Below, one piece after another: positions 60,080 to 64,000 of a stretch of 64,000 nt of DNA (position 1 is the first letter of the stretch; each line of letters starts with the position of its first letter). The notes beneath the pieces were generated by a model that had not been told where the DNA came from, ran no database searches, and was given only the letters and a program-made list of their open reading frames with translations. The stretch covers positions 2,728,001 through 2,792,000 of the forward strand of contig NZ_CP139249.1 in NCBI RefSeq assembly GCF_034064985.1. Reading direction: 5' to 3'. This stretch comes from Acinetobacter pittii (GTDB lineage Bacteria > Pseudomonadota > Gammaproteobacteria > Pseudomonadales > Moraxellaceae). Both the position numbers and the translations under genes were made by a program.

Positions 60080-60550
60080 ATGAAAAAAACATTATTATCA
60101 GTAGCACTCTTAAGTATCCTTCTTGCCGCTTGTAGCAAAAATGAAAATAAAGCCGACACAACAACTCAAGCATCCGCTCCAGCACAAACTACTGAAGCGA
60201 ATAATAATGCTGTAGATAGCGCGCACACAGCGGAAAACTCACTCGATTGGGACGGCACATATAAAGGCACTCTCCCATGTGCAGACTGTGAAGGTATTAA
60301 AACCGAATTAGAACTTAAAGATGATAAAACCTATGAGCTGACTGAAACTTATATTGGTAAAGGCGATACGAACCCATTTGAAACCCATGGTACCTTTACT
60401 TTTGACAAAGATAATACTTCAGTTATTACCTTAGATGATAAAGGTCAAAACCGTAAATTCTTTATTGGTGAAAACACTGCAACTGCTTTAGATATGGAAG
60501 GTAAAAAAGTTGAAGGCTCTTTAGCTGAACACTATGTTTTGAAAAAATAA
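60080..60550 (+). CDS. NlpE-like copper/envelope-stress lipoprotein
   Basis: A 156-aa lipoprotein with lipobox LLAAC (Cys18), a low-complexity Ala/Thr/Asn linker (about 20-52), and one NlpE N-terminal domain. The domain is recognised by WDGTYKGTLPCADCEGIKTE with the CxxC pair Cys67/Cys70, then LELKDDKTYELTETYIG. E. coli NlpE has a second C-terminal domain that signals to CpxA; that domain is absent here, as in short NlpE family members. A copper or redox-sensing role is inference. Confidence 0.85.
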   Translation: MKKTLLSVALLSILLAACSKNENKADTTTQASAPAQTTEANNNAVDSAHTAENSLDWDGTYKGTLPCADCEGIKTELELKDDKTYELTETYIGKGDTNPFETHGTFTFDKDNTSVITLDDKGQNRKFFIGENTATALDMEGKKVEGSLAEHYVLKK

Positions 60551-60562
60551 TTTTTAATAATT

Positions 60563-60594
60563 AAAAAAAACCCGCTCATTTGAGCGGGTTTTTT
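60563..60594. terminator. Bidirectional terminator NlpE-like gene / aceA
   Basis: AAAAAACCCGCTC and GAGCGGGTTTTTT pair around ATTT between convergent genes. Confidence 0.93.
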
Positions 60595-60607
60595 GATGAA
60601 TCAATTC

Positions 60608-62212
60608 TTAGTGAGCTGCGAATTGGTTCATTGTGTTTTTAGCATCATCATGTGCTTTAAGAGCGTTGTCACCAGAGAAGATTTCTTTGTGATCATCACC
60701 GATGTCTGAACCCGCCATTGCTTGGTGTTTAACACAAGCGATACCACCGCGGATTTCTTTACGTTGTACGCCAGCAACATAAGCCAACATACCTTCAGAA
60801 CCGAAGTAACCTTGTGCAAGCTCATGAGTAGAAAGAGCAGCAGTGTGGTAAGTCGGAAGTGTGATCAAGTGATGGAACACACCTGCTTCGCGAGAAGCAT
60901 CTGCTTGGAAAGTACGGATCTTGTCATCAGCATCAGCAGCTAATTCAGTGTTGTCATATTCAGCACTCATTAATTTAGCGCGGTCATATGCAGAAACGTC
61001 TTTACCTTCAGCAACCCAACGGTCGTAAGCTTGTTGACGGAAGTTTAAAGTCCAGTTGAATGATGGGCTGTTGTTATAAACAAGTTTAGCATTTGGAACA
61101 ACTTCTTTAACACGGTTAACCATGTGTGCGATTTCTTCTACGTTTGGAGTCGCAGTTTCGATCCAAAGAAGGTCAGCACCATTTTGTAAGCTAGACACAC
61201 AGTCAAGTACAACACGGTCAATTTGAGTGTCAGCACGGAACTGGTATAAGCCAGAAGGTAAACGCTTAGGACGGTGTAATTTACCATCACGCTTGATTAA
61301 GATTTCATCTTCTTGAGCATCAGCAATATCAATTTCTTGAGTATCTAAGTAGCTGATGTATTGAGAAGCGATGTCACCTGGCTCTTTAACCACTGGGATT
61401 TTTTGAGTCAAGTCAGCGCCTTCAGAGTCAGTACGCGCAACAATGATACCTTCTTCAAGACCCATTTCTAAGAATGCATAACGTAATGCATGGATCTTAG
61501 CGATGAAGTCTTCGTGTGGAACAGTTACTTTACCAGCTTGGTGACCACATTGTTTAGCATCAGATACTTGGTTTTCGATTTGAAGCGCACAAGCACCAGC
61601 TTCGATCATTTTCTTAGCAAGTAAGTAAGTTGCTTCTTCGTTACCGAAACCAGCATCGATGTCCGCAATAATTGGCACAACGTGAGTTTCAAAGTTATCG
61701 ATTTGAGCTGTGATTTCAGCTGCTTTAGCAGTATCACCAGCTTCTTGTGCTTTTTTAAGTGCACGGAATAAATCGTTTAATTCTTTTGCGTCAGCTTGAC
61801 GTAAGAAAGTATAGATTTCTTCGATCAATGCAGGAACAGAAGTTTTCTCGTGCATAGATTGGTCAGGAAGTGGACCAAATTCAGAACGAAGAGCAGCAAC
61901 CATCCAACCAGAAAGGTAGATATAACGTTTGCTTGTAGTACCGAAATATTTTTTGTTCGCAATCATTTTTTGTTGTGCGATGAAACCATGCCAGCAACCT
62001 AATGATTGAGTGTATTTGCTTGAGTCAGCATCGTATTCAGCCATATCACGACGCATAATCGCAGCTGTATACTTAGCAATATCTAAACCAGTTTTGAAAC
62101 GGTTTTGAAGTTGCATACGAGCAGCATCTTCTGGGCTAATGTCTGCCCAAGTGTTGCCGAATTTTGCTTTTAATTGACGTACTGCATCAATCGCTGTTTG
62201 ATATGTAGTCAT
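60608..62212 (-). CDS. aceA: Isocitrate lyase
   Basis: Splits isocitrate to glyoxylate and succinate, the first step of the glyoxylate shunt used on acetate and fatty acids. The 534-aa product belongs to the long Pseudomonas-type isocitrate lyases. The active-site loop reads KQCGHQAGK (residues 220-228, catalytic Cys222) instead of the KKCGH of E. coli. Other blocks: PIIADIDAGFGN, ALQIENQVSD, YNNSPSFNW. AGGA precedes the ATG. Malate synthase is not adjacent. Divergent from a LysR gene across about 590 bp containing operator-like repeats. Fits with fadH in the same window (fatty-acid use). Confidence 0.95.
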   Translation of the reverse strand: MTTYQTAIDAVRQLKAKFGNTWADISPEDAARMQLQNRFKTGLDIAKYTAAIMRRDMAEYDADSSKYTQSLGCWHGFIAQQKMIANKKYFGTTSKRYIYLSGWMVAALRSEFGPLPDQSMHEKTSVPALIEEIYTFLRQADAKELNDLFRALKKAQEAGDTAKAAEITAQIDNFETHVVPIIADIDAGFGNEEATYLLAKKMIEAGACALQIENQVSDAKQCGHQAGKVTVPHEDFIAKIHALRYAFLEMGLEEGIIVARTDSEGADLTQKIPVVKEPGDIASQYISYLDTQEIDIADAQEDEILIKRDGKLHRPKRLPSGLYQFRADTQIDRVVLDCVSSLQNGADLLWIETATPNVEEIAHMVNRVKEVVPNAKLVYNNSPSFNWTLNFRQQAYDRWVAEGKDVSAYDRAKLMSAEYDNTELAADADDKIRTFQADASREAGVFHHLITLPTYHTAALSTHELAQGYFGSEGMLAYVAGVQRKEIRGGIACVKHQAMAGSDIGDDHKEIFSGDNALKAHDDAKNTMNQFAAH

Positions 62213-62799
62213 GATATTGTCCTGTATTCATTTTAGGATTTCATCGATCGAAGCCTAGAGTCACGTTACTTAAATTTCTTATGACACCAGCTGCTTCATC
62301 ATGAGCACAGCTTAGACTTAGCCAATCAATTAATCCAATATCCTTTGTTAATCTTCAGTATTTATTTAAAAAATATACCAATAAATCGATATTATAGATA
62401 AAACTAAAAACCTTAACACTCTGTTTATAAAAATAAAATTATCCTAAAGGAGTATAGAGTTTTATTCTAAAAACTTAGTAAGTCTTATTTTTATACAATT
62501 TTTGGAGATTTTCCACTCATTTTTAAATCTAAAAGTCAATTGTAAATTAGGTTATTTTTGCCAATGCAAAAAGTCAATTGATATGCTAGAAATTGAAGAT
62601 ATTTTCATAAATAAAGTGAATTTATATTTACTCGCCTTGAAATAAGGCAAATACAATAAACATATGGCCTTAAAGCCCTTCTCTCTCCTACTTAATTCCT
62701 ACAAAAAATGTCGCTTTTCTCATCATTTTTTCACACAATAGTTATTAAATATGGCATAATTTGAAACAATTTCAGGGTTTTATTTTCGGTATTTTTTTT
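62213..62799. other. Long intergenic region aceA-LysR gene with operator-like elements
   Basis: About 590 bp without a credible gene. It holds an exact 12-bp direct repeat AAAAGTCAATTG at 62531-62542 and 62569-62580, and a perfect inverted repeat TTTTTGC-CAAT-GCAAAAA at 62555-62572 that overlaps the second copy. The rest is AT-rich; no hairpin terminator or small RNA is obvious. Confidence 0.55.
62531..62580. promoter_or_regulatory. Candidate operator cluster upstream of aceA
   Basis: Two copies of AAAAGTCAATTG, 38 bp apart, with a TTTTTGC/GCAAAAA dyad between and overlapping the second copy. Located about 320-370 bp before the aceA start and 220-270 bp before the LysR start. TTTGC/GCAAA half-sites recall RamB-type glyoxylate regulators, but the identity of the binder is unknown. 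Confidence 0.4.
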
Positions 62800-63789
62800 A
62801 TGAATCTGGAGCGAGTAGATCTTAATCTATTAATATATCTTGATGTACTTCTTCGTGAAAAAAATGTTACACGCGCAGCCGAACAGCTTGGGGTAACTCA
62901 GCCTGCAATGAGTAATATTTTACGTCGTTTACGTAATTTATTTAATGATCCGCTTCTTATCCGTTCTTCTGAAGGGATGACTCCAACAGAACGTGCACTT
63001 GAATTACAACCTCGTATTCGTGATGCCCTTTCTGATCTTTCCATGATTTTGGAACCCCGTACCGAATTCCGCCCTTATACAAGTAATCGCGTTTTCCGCA
63101 TTATGACATCTGACTATGCCGAGGCAACTTTAGTCCCGCGCCTTGTCAAAGCTCTACGCTCTGAAGCTCCAAATGTTGTACTCGACTTTCTTACACCAAG
63201 TGATGTGTCTTATAGAGACATGGAACAAGGTAAAGTTGATCTTGCGATTAATAGATTTAATGAAATACCGCAAAGTTTCCACCAAGTTTTAGTTTGGCGT
63301 GATAGTTTCAGCTGTATCCTTAATGACAAACACCCTGCTGTAACTCATTTGAACCTCAAAAGTTATTTAGATGCACAACATATCTGGGTTTCTAAAACAG
63401 GTATGGGCGTAGGTTTTGGTGTAAATCCAGATAAACAAGGCGGTTTAGGCTGGATTGATCAGGCATTAGAACGTATTGGTCAACGTCGTAAAATTTCTGT
63501 ATTTACCCGTCACTACCAAATGCCAGCATTACTTGCTCAAAATGTTGACTTGATTGCCACCCTTCCAACTCGAATGGCACGCCTACAAACTCAAAATCCT
63601 AAACTGGTTATAAAGGATCCTCCTTTTTATATTCCAGAATTTGAACTCAAAATGGCTTGGTGTCCGTTATTACATCATCATCCTGCTCATCGCTGGTTAC
63701 GCCAACTTATTCTATTTGTTGCTCGTCAAATGATTGAAGAAGAAAACCGTGAATTTCTAACCAACAATTCACAATTTTCTCACTATTAA
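62800..63789 (+). CDS. LysR-type transcriptional regulator
   Basis: A 329-aa LysR regulator. Winged helix-turn-helix at about 1-65 (ERVDLNLLIYLDVLLREKNV and TQPAMSNILRRLRNLF), then a substrate-binding domain of the NodD/LinR-like subgroup, with a slightly long helical tail. The ATG at 62800 matches the family N-terminus; the open frame extends to a TTG at 62761 with a hydrophobic leader that does not belong. The long divergent spacer to aceA makes aceA a possible target, but the effector and regulon are unknown. Confidence 0.85.
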   Translation: MNLERVDLNLLIYLDVLLREKNVTRAAEQLGVTQPAMSNILRRLRNLFNDPLLIRSSEGMTPTERALELQPRIRDALSDLSMILEPRTEFRPYTSNRVFRIMTSDYAEATLVPRLVKALRSEAPNVVLDFLTPSDVSYRDMEQGKVDLAINRFNEIPQSFHQVLVWRDSFSCILNDKHPAVTHLNLKSYLDAQHIWVSKTGMGVGFGVNPDKQGGLGWIDQALERIGQRRKISVFTRHYQMPALLAQNVDLIATLPTRMARLQTQNPKLVIKDPPFYIPEFELKMAWCPLLHHHPAHRWLRQLILFVARQMIEEENREFLTNNSQFSHY

Positions 63790-63830
63790 ATAAATTTTAA
63801 TTTAATTGTCGATTTTAGACATTATCTTCA

Positions 63831-63869
63831 AGCGCTGAGCAATCAATCTGATTACCTCAGCGCTTTTTT
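63831..63869 (+). terminator. Terminator after the LysR gene
   Basis: AGCGCTGAG and CTCAGCGCT pair around a 16-base loop and are followed by TTTTT, about 40 bp after the stop codon. Confidence 0.88.
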
Positions 63870-63912
63870 GTGTTAAAACATAGTCATAATAATGATGAAC
63901 CTCGGGTGATTT

Positions 63913-64000
63913 GTGAGTCTCTTTCAAAATATCATTATCATCGCACTGCTCATCATCGCAGCAGGCTTTTTATCTTTAACTGAAATTGCATTGGCTGGTG
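63913..64000 (+). CDS. CNNM/HlyC-CorC family membrane protein, 5' fragment
   Basis: The first 29 codons of a gene cut by the window edge. From a GTG at 63913 it reads SLFQNIIIIALLIIAAGFLS followed by LTEIALAG. This is the first span of the CNNM (DUF21) domain, where FLSLTEIAL-A is a family hallmark of YtfL/YfjD/hemolysin-like magnesium or polyamine-linked transporters. CBS and CorC-HlyC domains would be expected beyond the edge. Start codon uncertain because upstream context shows only a weak ribosome binding site. Confidence 0.7.
   Translation, partial: MSLFQNIIIIALLIIAAGFLSLTEIALAG

Overview
The window is chromosomal DNA of an Acinetobacter, most likely of the A. calcoaceticus/baumannii complex. 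This rests on protein sequence character, low GC, and gene order: ygfB-pepP-ubiH-ubiI divergent from zapA-6S RNA-ygfA, a fused rnhA-dnaQ, argP/argO, ureDABCEFGJ, and orphan rnfB next to nth. I see no insertion sequence, prophage, integrase, CRISPR array or broken gene. It reads as ordinary core genome with a few accessory genes, and I found no unmistakable new multi-gene system.

Layout. 1-7.6 kb: tRNA-Ser, fadH, a small membrane protein, argG, a GGDEF diguanylate cyclase, pyrC-rnt, tRNA-Glu. 7.7-11.2 kb: a TonB-dependent siderophore receptor behind a near-perfect Fur box, then an old-yellow-enzyme oxidoreductase. 11.4-20.1 kb: one leftward block, mltD-yejA-yejB-yejE-yejF, joining a lytic transglycosylase with eight LysM repeats to an oligopeptide/muropeptide-type ABC importer. 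20.3-27.9 kb: rnhA-dnaQ fusion, a FimL-like gene with nudC, an esterase with dolP, yraN, rsmI and a gene of unknown function. 27.9-30.9 kb: argP/argO, a CDF metal exporter divergent from a CadR/PbrR-type MerR regulator, and a SutA-like RNA polymerase-associated protein. 31.1-38.8 kb: ubiquinone hydroxylases, pepP, ygfB, zapA, 6S RNA, three small secreted or membrane proteins, and ygfA. 39-44.7 kb: lon, a structured intergenic RNA candidate, rlmH, a DODA dioxygenase and a META-domain lipoprotein. 44.7-53.6 kb: gdhA, rnfB-nth, a 45-residue membrane protein, adk, a DUF445 protein, an outer-membrane-like protein, mrdA (PBP2)-rsmD. 53.6-59.4 kb: the complete urease operon. 59.5-64 kb: two lipoproteins (one NlpE-like), isocitrate lyase aceA, a LysR regulator and the start of a CNNM/HlyC-CorC-type membrane protein.

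Functional themes. Nitrogen and arginine metabolism recur: argG, argP/argO, gdhA, urease, pyrC. Cell-envelope growth and recycling is also prominent: mltD-yej, PBP2, zapA, dolP, NlpE-like. The most interesting points are the mltD-yejABEF linkage, three tandem hairpins between lon and rlmH, a 16-bp near-palindrome shared by the upstream regions of both OYE-family genes, a terminator-like hairpin in the argG leader, operator-like repeats in front of aceA, and two short single-span membrane proteins of 37 and 45 residues. Starts were moved inward for many genes where a better ribosome binding site or family length argued for it; pyrC and gdhA appear to use TTG.
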